31,851 nt of DNA from an uncultured Prevotella sp. (GCA_937906495.1 CALCVT010000015.1:1-31851), one strand, 5' to 3'. Positions 22,835 to 31,580 are shown, counted from the stretch's first letter. Numbers and translations are program-made. The notes: a model not told the origin generated them from the letters alone.

Positions 22835-23845
22835 ATGAATGTAGCCATTGTGGGCGCCAGCGGTGCCGTAGGCCAAGAATTTCTTCGCGTAATGGCCGAA
22901 CGCGACTTACCTATCGATAATCTGCTCCTCTTCGGTTCGAGCCGTAGTGCGGGTACGAAATATACTTTCAAGGGTAAGGAATATACCGTTAAACTGCTAC
23001 AGCATAACGACGACTTTAAAGATGTAGACATTGTTTTTGCTTCGGCAGGTGCCGGTACATCCAAAGAGTATGCCGAAGATATGACCCGCTACGGAGCTGT
23101 GATGATTGATAACTCTTCGGCCTTCCGCATGGACGACGATGTGCCCTTGGTAGTGCCTGAGTGTAATGCAGCCGATGCCTTGAACCGTCCGCGAGGCATT
23201 ATTGCCAACCCAAACTGCACGACCATTATGATGGTTGTAGCCTTGCAGGCCATTGAGCGGCTGAGCCACATCAGTCGTGTACACGTGGCTTCGTATCAGG
23301 CTGCCAGTGGTGCCGGACAGGCAGCCATGGACGAGTTGATAGAGCAGTATCGCCAGGTGTTGGCAGGCGAACCGGTAAAGGTAGAGAAGTTTGCCTATCA
23401 GTTGGCCTTCAATCTGATTCCCCAAATAGATGTATTCCAGGATAATGGCTATACCAAAGAGGAGATGAAGATGTATTACGAAACTAAAAAGATTATGCAC
23501 TCAGATTGTCTAACCTCGGCAACCTGCGTGCGTGTTCCCTCGCTCCGTTCGCACTCCGAGGCTATTTGGGTTGAAACCGAACGTCCCATCTCGGTCGAAG
23601 AGGCCCGCGAAGCATTTGCCCGGGGCGAAGGACTCGTGCTGATGGATAATGCTGAGAAGAAGGAGTACCCCATGCCTTTGTTCCTGGCCGGCAAAGACCC
23701 CGTATACGTAGGTCGTATCCGTAAAGACCTTGCTAACCCCAATGGTTTATCGTTCTGGATTGTAAGCGACCAGATTCGCAAGGGTGCAGCGCTCAATGCG
23801 GTGCAAATAGCCGAATATTTGATTCAGACAGGCAATATTAAGTAA
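22835..23845 (+). CDS. asd: Aspartate-semialdehyde dehydrogenase
   Basis: A 336-residue cytosolic enzyme that reduces aspartyl phosphate to aspartate semialdehyde with NADPH, at the branch to lysine/diaminopimelate, threonine and methionine. The nucleotide-binding loop is GASGAVG (7-13). The catalytic Cys128 lies in NPNCTTIMM, substrate binding uses QAASGAG (155-161), and His240 in RVPSLRSHSEA is the acid/base. Length and motif spacing are those of the bacterial family. It is transcribed alone, away from the antiporter, with a 150-nt leader and a downstream hairpin. Confidence 0.96.
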   Translation: MNVAIVGASGAVGQEFLRVMAERDLPIDNLLLFGSSRSAGTKYTFKGKEYTVKLLQHNDDFKDVDIVFASAGAGTSKEYAEDMTRYGAVMIDNSSAFRMDDDVPLVVPECNAADALNRPRGIIANPNCTTIMMVVALQAIERLSHISRVHVASYQAASGAGQAAMDELIEQYRQVLAGEPVKVEKFAYQLAFNLIPQIDVFQDNGYTKEEMKMYYETKKIMHSDCLTSATCVRVPSLRSHSEAIWVETERPISVEEAREAFARGEGLVLMDNAEKKEYPMPLFLAGKDPVYVGRIRKDLANPNGLSFWIVSDQIRKGAALNAVQIAEYLIQTGNIK

Positions 23846-23880
23846 ATATAATCTGCATACATGCCACTTGCATGCAGGCC

Positions 23881-23920
23881 ACACCCCTCCCGCAACAAGG
23901 CTTTGCTGCGAGAGGGGTGT
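23881..23920 (+). terminator. Hairpin downstream of asd
   Basis: ACACCCCTCCCGCA (23881-23894) pairs with TGCGAGAGGGGTGT (23907-23920), 13 of 14 positions, around a 12-base loop. No T tract follows, so termination strength is uncertain. Confidence 0.5.
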
Positions 23921-24166
23921 AGCGGTTAAACCCCCTATGCCCGGTATGGGATAAAGTTGAGCCCTTGCAGCCAGCGGAATAGTAAAGTTTGGGTGTTTAT
24001 ATAATATGGGTATATAGCTTGGAACAGAGCATACAAAAGCCTCTTGTGCTTTGACAAAACAGTCCGGCAGCAGGCCGTCAGCCCCATCTGTTATGTATAA
24101 TGTCTTGCCCAATAGGCATTTTGCCGCAGAAAAGTATGAAAAAGTAATTACTTCTTAGGCTTTCTA
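23921..24166. other. Non-coding stretch between asd and rimP
   Basis: The minus-strand ORF 23747-24112 runs through the asd hairpin and into the end of asd and has no family features. I see no gene or RNA signature. Confidence 0.4.
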
Positions 24167-24198
24167 TTTGTGCGCAACAGAAATAATTCGTAACTTTG
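24167..24198 (+). promoter_or_regulatory. Consensus promoter TTTG-N20-TAACTTTG of rimP-nusA-infB
   Basis: TTTG (24167-24170) and TAACTTTG (24191-24198) are exactly 20 bp apart. The predicted start is near 24205, giving a leader of about 130 nt. Confidence 0.7.
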
Positions 24199-24209
24199 CA
24201 GCAAGATTG

Positions 24210-24246
24210 AGTGAGGGGCTTTCAAAAGAGTTCCTCACTTCTTTTT
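24210..24246 (+). terminator. Attenuator-like terminator in the rimP-nusA-infB leader
   Basis: AGTGAGGGGCTTT (24210-24222) pairs with AGAGTTCCTCACT (24227-24239), 13 bp with three G-T pairs and a CAAA loop, followed by TCTTTTT. It begins only about 5 bases after the predicted transcription start and some 90 bases before the rimP ATG. It should stop part of the transcripts before the operon. Confidence 0.55.
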
Positions 24247-24334
24247 ATTAAAGCAAACAAACGTCTAACAATTTCGGAAGCCAACGGCAGTAGGCAATCG
24301 GCTATGTGCGTGGCTGGAAATTGAACTTGAAAGA

Positions 24335-24802
24335 ATGATCGACAAGAACTTTGTAAAAGAATTAGTGGACCGTTGGTTGGAAGGTAAGGATTATTTTCTG
24401 ACCGACTTGACTGTGAGCTCCGACGACCGCATTGTGGTAGAAATAGACCACGAAGAGGGCGTTTGGATTGAGGACTGCGTAGAGCTGAGCCGCTTTATCG
24501 AAAGTCAACTTGACCGCGATGAGGAGGATTTTGAACTCGAAGTAGGCAGTGCCGGCATCGGCCAACCCTTCAAAGTGTTGCGCCAGTACGAGATACACCA
24601 GGGTGAGCGCGTAGAGGTTCTCACACTCGAAGGACGCAAACTGCAAGGCGTTCTGAGCGGTGTGACACCCGATGAATTCACGCTCACAGTCGAGGAGAAG
24701 GTACGCGAAGAAGGTAGCAAACGGCCTAAACTCGTGTCCAAAGATATTCACTTTGCTTACAATCAGGTAAAGTGGACAAAGTATCTTATCGACTTTAAGT
24801 AA
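24335..24802 (+). CDS. rimP: Ribosome maturation factor RimP
   Basis: A 155-residue cytosolic factor for maturation of the 30S subunit. The N-terminal domain contains DRIVVEIDHEEGVWIEDCVELSRFIES, the family core in which a strand is followed by the D-C-x-x-L/V-S-R helix. The segment FELEVGSAGIGQPFKVLRQYEIHQG is the RimP equivalent of the usual VSSPG(L)-P-L block. The C-terminal SH3-like domain starts near GERVEVLTLEGRKLQGVLSG. Position supports it: first gene before nusA and infB, as in most bacteria. The gap to nusA is 21 bp. Confidence 0.93.
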   Translation: MIDKNFVKELVDRWLEGKDYFLTDLTVSSDDRIVVEIDHEEGVWIEDCVELSRFIESQLDRDEEDFELEVGSAGIGQPFKVLRQYEIHQGERVEVLTLEGRKLQGVLSGVTPDEFTLTVEEKVREEGSKRPKLVSKDIHFAYNQVKWTKYLIDFK

Positions 24803-24823
24803 CTAAATCACGCACCAAATAAT

Positions 24824-26164
24824 ATGGCTAAGAAGAAAACCGAAACAGCAAGCCTGATTGAGACTTTCGCTGAGTTCAAGGACGACAAAAATATCGACAT
24901 GACCACCATGGTCGGCGTGCTCGAGGAAAGTTTTCATAGTGTAATTGCCAAACTCTTTGGCTCAGACGAAAACTTTGACGTTATTGTCAATCCCGATAAA
25001 GGGGACTGTGAAATTTATCGTAACCGCATCGTTGTAAACGATGACGAGGTTGAAGATCCCAATAAGCAAATAGCCTTGAGCAAGGCTCGCGAAATCGACC
25101 CCGATTACGAAGTGGGCGAGGAGTTTGCCGAGGAAATACATTTTGCCGACTTTGGCCGCCGTGCCATCCTTACCCTGCGCCAAACCCTGGCCAGCAAAAT
25201 ATTGGAACTGGAACACGACGCTCTTTATAATAAGTACAAAGACCGCGTGGGCGAACTGATTACGGCCGAGGTTTACCAGACCTGGAAAACCGAAACCCTG
25301 CTCATGGACGAGGAAAAGAACGAATTGTACTTGCCCAAGTCGCAGCAAATTCCGCGCGATTTCTTCCATAAAGGCGATAACGTGACAGCAATAATCGACC
25401 GGGTGGACAATGCAAACGGTAATCCTAAAATATACCTTTCGCGCACCTCGCCCGTATTCTTGCAGCGTTTGCTCGAAAACGAAATTCCCGAAATTGCCGA
25501 AGGCGTTATCCGTTTATGCCGTATCGCACGCATCCCCGGCGAGCGTGCAAAGATTGCCGTTGAAAGTTTTGACGACCGCATTGACCCCGTAGGTGCATGT
25601 GTAGGTGTAAAGGGTAGCCGTATTCACGGCGTTGTGCGCGAATTGCACAACGAAAACATCGACGTCATTAACTATACCTCCAATACAGCACTCTTTATTC
25701 AGCGTGCCCTCAATCCGGCACAGGTGTCTCACATCCAGCTTGACGAGGAGGAGCGTAAGGCACAGGTATACCTGCGTCCCGAAGAAGTGAGCCTGGCTAT
25801 CGGTAAGGGAGGTATGAATATTAAACTTGCCTCGATGCTCACAGAATACACCATCGACGTGTTCCGTGAGTCGGACGATGAAAAGGAAACCGAGGACATC
25901 TACCTCAATGAGTTCTCTGACGAAATAGACCAGTGGGTAATCGATGCCATTAAGAGTATCGGCCTCGAAACAGCCAAGGAAGTGCTCAATGCACCGCGCG
26001 AAATGCTGATTGAAAAGGCCGATCTTGAAGAGAATACCGTTGATGAGGTGCTCCGGGTGTTGCGTGCAGAATTTGAAGAGGATGCACAGCCTGAACCTGC
26101 AGCTCCTGCAGCTGAGGCTACCGATAACGAACCTGCAGAAGCAACTGCAGAACAGGAAAGCTAG
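24824..26164 (+). CDS. nusA: Transcription termination/antitermination factor NusA
   Basis: A 446-residue RNA-polymerase-binding factor that modulates pausing, termination and antitermination. In order: N-terminal polymerase-binding domain (~1-140), S1 domain (~145-215; KGDNVTAIIDRVDN ... IYLSRTSPVFLQRLLENEIPE), KH1 with GVKGS (261-265), KH2 with IGKGG (326-330). A C-terminal helical region (~365-425; ETAKEVLNAPREML) follows. The last ~25 residues are an acidic Ala/Glu/Pro tail, possibly unstructured. In enterobacteria NusA regulates its own operon through leader terminators. The hairpin at 24210-24246 offers a similar possibility here. Confidence 0.96.
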   Translation: MAKKKTETASLIETFAEFKDDKNIDMTTMVGVLEESFHSVIAKLFGSDENFDVIVNPDKGDCEIYRNRIVVNDDEVEDPNKQIALSKAREIDPDYEVGEEFAEEIHFADFGRRAILTLRQTLASKILELEHDALYNKYKDRVGELITAEVYQTWKTETLLMDEEKNELYLPKSQQIPRDFFHKGDNVTAIIDRVDNANGNPKIYLSRTSPVFLQRLLENEIPEIAEGVIRLCRIARIPGERAKIAVESFDDRIDPVGACVGVKGSRIHGVVRELHNENIDVINYTSNTALFIQRALNPAQVSHIQLDEEERKAQVYLRPEEVSLAIGKGGMNIKLASMLTEYTIDVFRESDDEKETEDIYLNEFSDEIDQWVIDAIKSIGLETAKEVLNAPREMLIEKADLEENTVDEVLRVLRAEFEEDAQPEPAAPAAEATDNEPAEATAEQES

Positions 26165-26195
26165 GGGAAGTTTAGGGATTGGGAATAAAGGGTGA

Positions 26196-26273
26196 GGAGT
26201 GTGCTGCAGCATATTGCCCAAAGTTTTGAAGGCTGCTCAGGCAGCAGCGTTTCCAATTGCCGCAGCACATTTC
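26196..26273 (+). promoter_or_regulatory. RNA hairpin structure between nusA and infB
   Basis: TGTGCTGC (26200-26207) pairs with GCAGCACA (26262-26269), extended by weaker pairs outward. Inside is a separate hairpin GCTGC-TCAG-GCAGC (26232-26245). There is no T tract. It occupies most of the 172-base spacer and may be a processing or stability element that separates nusA from infB expression. Confidence 0.35.
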
Positions 26274-26336
26274 CTCTTTCCGCTTCCTAGTTCTCGTGAG
26301 TAACTCTATTTCCTCTATTTTCCAAATTAAAAGTAC

Positions 26337-29252
26337 ATGAGTATCAGATTAAATAAAGCCATTAAAGAGTTTGGTGTCGGACTGCAAACCCTGTCCGACT
26401 TCTTGAAGAAAAAAGGGTTCCCCATTACGGGCGAACTTAATCAGAAACTTGACGATAATCAGTACGACCTGCTGAAAAAAGAGTTCGGAGCCGACCGCGA
26501 CATCCGTATGAAGGCCGAAGAATTGCGTCAGAACCGCCAGGTAAAGAAGCATACCGAACAAAAAACCGCCAAGGTTGAGGATGAGATGAGTAAGCAAGCC
26601 GGGGAGGAAGAGCATATTGCTACGCCCAAAAATATAATAAATAGCGAAGCCGAAGCCATGAATAATAACGAAAAGCAGCCCGCAACTTCCTCTAATGCTT
26701 CTGTAGCTCCTGAGGTGGTATCTTCAAAAACAGTAGGACGGGAAGTAAAAGCTGAAGCGAACCAAGCTTCGGGCCAAAATATGAATAACACACACAACAA
26801 CCGCCACGAAGCGGCCGGAAAAGCCGCCGAACATCAGAATGATGGACATAGTCAACCTGCAGATGCTGCAGCAAAAAGTCATAAAGAACGTCCCTCGGTA
26901 GAGGAGCGCGCCAAAGCAATCGGTGAAGAAGAAGACGGCGTATTCAAACTTCACACACAGTCTGAAATTGCCGGCCCCAAGGTGCTCGGAACCATCGACT
27001 TGAGTGCCATCAACCCCACTACGCGCCCCAAGAAAAAGTCGAAAGATGAACGCCGCCGCGACCGCAAAAACGGAGCCGCACAAGGCGCAGGTGCTGCCAA
27101 CGGACAAAATGCCCAGGGGGGTAATGCACGCAAAAAACGTACGCGCATCGGCAACGAACGTGTAGATGTGAACAATGCTGCCAACCAGCCCAAGAGCAAC
27201 GGAGGCAACAACGGAAACAAGCGTCGCAACGAAAACAACAACTCGAATGCCAATGCGCAGAACCGTAACGGACAAAACGCTCAAGGTGCCTCGAAGCGTG
27301 CAGCAAAGGACCGCAACCGCCGCGCTAAAGAGGTAAAAACCGAAGTTACCGAAGAGGATGTAGCCAAGCAGGTTAAGGAAACGCTGGCACGCCTTACCAA
27401 CAAGCAAAAGGGCGGAAAAGGTGCCAAATACCGCAAAGAGAAACGCGAGCAACAGCATGCACGTGCCGAGGAGGAACGTCGCGAAGCCAAAGCTGAGAGC
27501 AAGATACTCAAACTCACCGAGTTTGTAACTGCCAACGAACTTGCACAGATGATGGACGTGCCTGTAACCAAGGTTATTGCTACTTGCATGAGCATTGGTA
27601 TCATGGTCAGCATCAACCAGCGTATGGATGCCGAAACAATCGACATCGTGGCCGACGAATTCGGCTTTAAAACCGAATATGTAGCAGCCGACGTGCAGGA
27701 GGCTATTGCCGAGGAAGAGGATAATCCCGATGACCTCGAGCCCCGCGCACCTATCGTTACCGTGATGGGTCACGTAGACCATGGTAAAACCTCGCTCCTC
27801 GACCAAATTCGCAAGTCGAACGTGATTGCTGGCGAGGCCGGTGGTATTACCCAGCACATTGGTGCCTACAACGTAACGCTCGAGAATGGCCGTAAAATTA
27901 CCTTCCTCGATACTCCGGGTCACGAGGCCTTTACTGCAATGCGTGCCCGTGGTGCCCAGGTAACCGATATTGCCATCATCATTATTGCGGCCGACGATGA
28001 TATCATGCCTCAAACCAAAGAGGCCATCAGTCATGCCGTGGCGGCCAATGTGCCTATTGTATTTGCCATCAACAAGGTTGATAAACCGCATGCTAACCCC
28101 GACAAGATTAAGGAGGGACTGGCAGCCATGAACTTCCTGATCGAGGAGTGGGGCGGTAAGTATCAGAGCCAGGACATCTCAGCTAAGAAGGGTATGGGTG
28201 TAAGCGACTTGCTCGAAAAGGTATTGCTCGAAGCCGATATGCTCGAACTTAAGGCAAACCCCAACCGCAAGGCTACGGGTACAGTTATTGAGTCGTCGTT
28301 GGACAAGGGTCGCGGCTATGTTGCTACGGTACTCGTGTCGAACGGTACACTCCGCCAGGGCGACGTTGTACTTGCCGGAACCAACTACGGACGCATCAAG
28401 GCGCTCTTCAACGAGCGTGGACAACGCATTCAGGAGGTTGGACCTTCGATGGCTGCAACCCTGCTCGGATTTAACGGGGCGCCCCAGGCCGGCGACCAGT
28501 TCCATGTGATGGATACGGAACAGGAAGCCCGCGAAATTGCCAACAAGCGCGAGCAGTTGCAGCGCGAGCAGGATTTGCGTACCCGCGAAGTGCTCACGCT
28601 CGAGAAGATTGGCAAGCGACTCAAACTGGGTTCTTATCACGAACTCAACCTTATTGTCAAGGCCGATGTGGATGGTTCTGTCGAAGCTTTGGCCGACTCC
28701 TTCATCAAACTCTCGACCGAGAATATCGTTATCAAGGTTATCTATAAGGGCGTGGGTCAGATTAGCGAGAACGATGTAACGCTCGCAGCCGCATCCGAGG
28801 CCATTATCGTAGGTTTCCAGGTACGTCCCTCGCAGCAGGCCCGCAAGCTGGCAGAGCGCGATGGTGTTGAAATTCGTCAATACTCTGTAATTTACGATGC
28901 TATCGAGGATGTGAAGGAAGCTATGGAGGGTATGCTCGAGCCGGTTATCAAGGAAGAAATTACCGCCAATATCGAGGTACGCCAGGTTTACCACATTTCG
29001 AAGGTAGGCTACGTGGCCGGTGCCTATGTGCTCGATGGTAAGGTGAAGCGTTCCGATAAGGCACGACTTATTCGCGATGGTATCGTAATCTTTACCGGCG
29101 AAATCAACGCGCTGAAGCGCTTCAAGGACGATGTCAAGGAAGTTACCACCAACTTTGAGTGCGGTATTTCGTTGACCAACTGCAACGACATTAAGGAAGG
29201 CGATATTATCGAAACCTTCCAGGAGGTTGCCGTTAAGCAGAAACTGCAGTAA
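26337..29252 (+). CDS. infB: Translation initiation factor IF-2
   Basis: A 971-residue GTPase that places initiator tRNA on the 30S subunit and promotes subunit joining. The N-terminal IF2_N-like domain (MSIRLNKAIKEFGVGLQTLS) is followed by a very long linker (~65-390). Part of it (~235-335) is extremely rich in Asn, Gly, Ala, Arg and Gln. A second IF2_N domain follows (~390-445; ILKLTEFVTANELAQMMDV). The G domain carries GHVDHGKT (478-485), DTPGHEAF, NKVDKP and SAKKG. Domains II-IV complete the protein (e.g. VIESSLDKGRGYVATVLVSN; LNLIVKADVDGSVEALADS). It is last in the rimP-nusA-infB operon and followed by a strong terminator. Confidence 0.97.
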   Translation: MSIRLNKAIKEFGVGLQTLSDFLKKKGFPITGELNQKLDDNQYDLLKKEFGADRDIRMKAEELRQNRQVKKHTEQKTAKVEDEMSKQAGEEEHIATPKNIINSEAEAMNNNEKQPATSSNASVAPEVVSSKTVGREVKAEANQASGQNMNNTHNNRHEAAGKAAEHQNDGHSQPADAAAKSHKERPSVEERAKAIGEEEDGVFKLHTQSEIAGPKVLGTIDLSAINPTTRPKKKSKDERRRDRKNGAAQGAGAANGQNAQGGNARKKRTRIGNERVDVNNAANQPKSNGGNNGNKRRNENNNSNANAQNRNGQNAQGASKRAAKDRNRRAKEVKTEVTEEDVAKQVKETLARLTNKQKGGKGAKYRKEKREQQHARAEEERREAKAESKILKLTEFVTANELAQMMDVPVTKVIATCMSIGIMVSINQRMDAETIDIVADEFGFKTEYVAADVQEAIAEEEDNPDDLEPRAPIVTVMGHVDHGKTSLLDQIRKSNVIAGEAGGITQHIGAYNVTLENGRKITFLDTPGHEAFTAMRARGAQVTDIAIIIIAADDDIMPQTKEAISHAVAANVPIVFAINKVDKPHANPDKIKEGLAAMNFLIEEWGGKYQSQDISAKKGMGVSDLLEKVLLEADMLELKANPNRKATGTVIESSLDKGRGYVATVLVSNGTLRQGDVVLAGTNYGRIKALFNERGQRIQEVGPSMAATLLGFNGAPQAGDQFHVMDTEQEAREIANKREQLQREQDLRTREVLTLEKIGKRLKLGSYHELNLIVKADVDGSVEALADSFIKLSTENIVIKVIYKGVGQISENDVTLAAASEAIIVGFQVRPSQQARKLAERDGVEIRQYSVIYDAIEDVKEAMEGMLEPVIKEEITANIEVRQVYHISKVGYVAGAYVLDGKVKRSDKARLIRDGIVIFTGEINALKRFKDDVKEVTTNFECGISLTNCNDIKEGDIIETFQEVAVKQKLQ

Positions 29253-29279
29253 GCAGCTCCCGTAAAGGGCTATAATTAT

Positions 29280-29321
29280 AAAAGCCTTCAAGTATCACCA
29301 GGATGCTTGAAGGCTTTTTTT
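29280..29321 (+). terminator. Terminator of the rimP-nusA-infB operon
   Basis: AAAGCCTTCAAG (29281-29292) pairs with CTTGAAGGCTTT (29306-29317), extended inward by four more pairs, and runs into seven T residues (29315-29321). A strong rho-independent terminator. Confidence 0.92.
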
Positions 29322-29774
29322 ATGTTGTTGGGAGCAGTGTATAGCCTTGTACGCTGACACAAAACACGAAGCGGCCTTTTCGAATATATGTTTTTGATAA
29401 AAAATGTTTCTTGCCGGCACAGCGGCATAGCCTCTTGAAAGAGGCTTCGTTAACTTTGTATTTGGGGCATGCCCTTTGAGAAAGCGCTTAGCATAACATG
29501 TGCCAAGGATATGGGTTATAGGGGTGCAAAAAGCAGAAAATCTAAAAATTTAGATAAAGGAAAGGCTTTATGTGATAATAATTGGCTAATTTTGCAACAC
29601 GAATATGGCGCTTTGCTCTTATATTCGGTATGCAGCGTACTTGTTCTTGTTAACTCCGAGTACGCATACAAGCCGAAATTACACCATCGTGCCCTTTTCG
29701 TAGACCGATATGACCGTTCTTAATGCAGCACAGAACCTTCACGCCAATAACAACCTTAAAAATATAATTAGCTT
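29322..29774 (+). promoter_or_regulatory. Non-coding region with two promoter boxes upstream of the second T9SS cargo gene
   Basis: Two matches to TAnnTTTG: TAACTTTG (29451-29458) and TAATTTTG (29587-29594), giving leaders of about 310 or 175 nt. A short hairpin GCCTCTT/AAGAGGC (29430-29445) lies just before the first box. A palindrome ATCTAAAAATTTAGAT (29540-29555) lies about 30-45 bases before the second, as an operator might. The 84-codon ORF at 29469-29723 crosses the second box and shows no family features. Confidence 0.4.
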
Positions 29775-31559
29775 ATGAAGTTTAGAAAAATTACGCTTCT
29801 TCCTGTCTTGGCAGCTATGCTTGGTTTGGCAATGCCAGCAATGGCCCAGGATTATCCTACCAATTTTGGTGAGAACGATTTCTCCCAGCACGGAAGCCGC
29901 TACTTGCGTTCAGTTCAGGTAGCCCCCGAGGGTGCAGCTGCTCACGACATCAGTGTCAGCAGCGGCCCGATGAGCAAAATGTACTATCCGCTTACCAGTG
30001 AGGTCGTAACCGTTGAGCCAGGGCAGAATGTGACCCTGCAGGCCGACTATGTAGGCGAGTGGATGCACGCTTATGCCTACCTTGACTTTGGTAATGATGG
30101 CCAGTTCTCGTACGAAGTAGACGAGAATAACCATACGGCTAAGGCCGGTAGCGACCTGGTTACCTTCTCCTTCTATTCGTTCGATCCCAATGCCGACACG
30201 TATGGTTACAACTCGGTAGGTCGCTACATCACGGGCGATAACCGCAGCACCTTGCTCATGCCTTCGTTCAAGGCTCCCGAACAAGCCGGCGATTACCGTG
30301 TGCGTGTAAAGATTGACTGGAACAGCATTGATCCGGCCGGTTGCGCCGATGCTACCAACCCCATTAGCCGCAATGGTGGTGCGATTGTAGACTTTACCCT
30401 CCGTGTAGCTTCGGCCGAGCCCCCCGCAGCAGTGGGTGCCATGGATGTAACGGCACTGACTTCGCGTGTTGATGTTGAGAAGAAAGCTGTTATACTTTCA
30501 TGGACCAACCCGGTTAACGATGTCAATTCGAATCCATTGACCGGTGACGTGAAACTCAAAATTTACCGCAACGACCAGTTTGTCAATCAAGTGACCGGTA
30601 CTCCCGGCGACGAACTCGTGCTTGAGTATAAGCCCGATAATTACGACAACGGACAGGTTTATACCATTAAAACGCTTTATAACGACATTGAGTCGCAAGG
30701 TGCTTCGGTAACTGTCGACTTCCCCGTCATCCCCAAGGAGGTACGCAACCTGATGGCTGTGCCCGATGTAGATAGCAAGGAGGTGAGCGTTGGTTGGATT
30801 AATCCTGGCAAAGACATTTTTGGACGTAGCCTGACCGACGACCTGGTCGTTAAAATCTTTTGGGGCGAGAAGGAAATTTGCAGCTACGATGGCCAGATGC
30901 CTAACAATTTTTCCTCTCAGTATTTTACTCCCGAAACTTACGAAGGAAAGCAAATTTATCTTGTAAAGGTATTTGCTGGCGAAAATGCTTCGGCTGGCAG
31001 CGAACTCGAAATAACCTTCCCGGCTGCTGCTCCTGCCGAGGTAACCGAGCTCGTAGGAGAGGCTAATGGTTATACCGAGGAGGTAACACTCACCTGGAAC
31101 AACCCCGCTGAGGATGTTTTAGGCCGTAAGCTCGAAACAATCGAAGTGAAGGTGTATGAGGGCGAGGATTTGCTCGAAACTATCGGTACTGCCATGCCTG
31201 GTGAGCAGGCTTCTTATACTTTCAAGCCTGCTGAATATACCGGCACGCATACTTACAAGGTAGTTGTTGTAAGCCAGGAACTCGAATCTGCTGGTGCAAC
31301 AGTTGATGTCAAGATGACTTATCCCGATGCTATCGGTCAGGTAGCTGGCAATAACGGCATGAACTATGATGCTGCAACAGGCCAACTCTATGTTGAGGAT
31401 GGTGCTGCAGTACGCGTTTTCGACCTTCAGGGCCGTCAGCTTGCCTGCTTTGCTGCTCAGAGCGGTGTAGTTAACCTGGCTGATATTCCTGCTGGCGCCT
31501 ATGTTGTGCGTGTAGTTTATGCTGCCGGACATAGCTTGAGCTTCAAGTTGGTTAAATAA
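29775..31559 (+). CDS. Secreted protein with GEVED-like domain, three FN3-like repeats and T9SS type A sorting domain
   Basis: A 594-residue secreted protein. Signal peptide 1-25 (ending AMPAMAQ). A GEVED-like domain (~65-212) contains YLDFGNDGQFSYEVDE and DYRVRVKIDWN. Three tandem ~100-residue FN3-like repeats follow (217-318, 319-417, 418-518), each with a W-x-N-P-x-x-D signature: WTNPVND 243-249, WINPGKD 341-347, WNNPAED 441-447. The C-terminal sorting domain (~530-594) has VRVFDLQGRQL, IPAGAYVVRVV and the end KLVK, typical of type A T9SS signals. It is likely a surface adhesin or binding protein; no enzyme motif is seen. It is monocistronic, between the infB terminator and its own terminator. 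Confidence 0.85.
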   Translation: MKFRKITLLPVLAAMLGLAMPAMAQDYPTNFGENDFSQHGSRYLRSVQVAPEGAAAHDISVSSGPMSKMYYPLTSEVVTVEPGQNVTLQADYVGEWMHAYAYLDFGNDGQFSYEVDENNHTAKAGSDLVTFSFYSFDPNADTYGYNSVGRYITGDNRSTLLMPSFKAPEQAGDYRVRVKIDWNSIDPAGCADATNPISRNGGAIVDFTLRVASAEPPAAVGAMDVTALTSRVDVEKKAVILSWTNPVNDVNSNPLTGDVKLKIYRNDQFVNQVTGTPGDELVLEYKPDNYDNGQVYTIKTLYNDIESQGASVTVDFPVIPKEVRNLMAVPDVDSKEVSVGWINPGKDIFGRSLTDDLVVKIFWGEKEICSYDGQMPNNFSSQYFTPETYEGKQIYLVKVFAGENASAGSELEITFPAAAPAEVTELVGEANGYTEEVTLTWNNPAEDVLGRKLETIEVKVYEGEDLLETIGTAMPGEQASYTFKPAEYTGTHTYKVVVVSQELESAGATVDVKMTYPDAIGQVAGNNGMNYDAATGQLYVEDGAAVRVFDLQGRQLACFAAQSGVVNLADIPAGAYVVRVVYAAGHSLSFKLVK

Positions 31560-31580
31560 TACGCTTGATATTTTTATTGC

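Noticed and set aside
23747..24112. 121-codon minus-strand ORF downstream of asd
   Set aside because: Overlaps the asd 3' end and runs through its hairpin; no family features or promoter.
26724..28091. 455-codon minus-strand ORF opposite infB
   Set aside because: Antisense to the conserved IF-2 frame; Cys/Phe/Gly-rich translation typical of a shadow frame, no domain.
28179..29291. 370-codon minus-strand ORF opposite infB
   Set aside because: Lies over IF-2 domains II-IV and the operon terminator; no recognisable motifs.
29469..29723. 84-codon plus-strand ORF before the second cargo gene
   Set aside because: Its ATG is at the first promoter's start region, but the frame crosses a second promoter box and a palindrome, and the translation has no recognisable domain.
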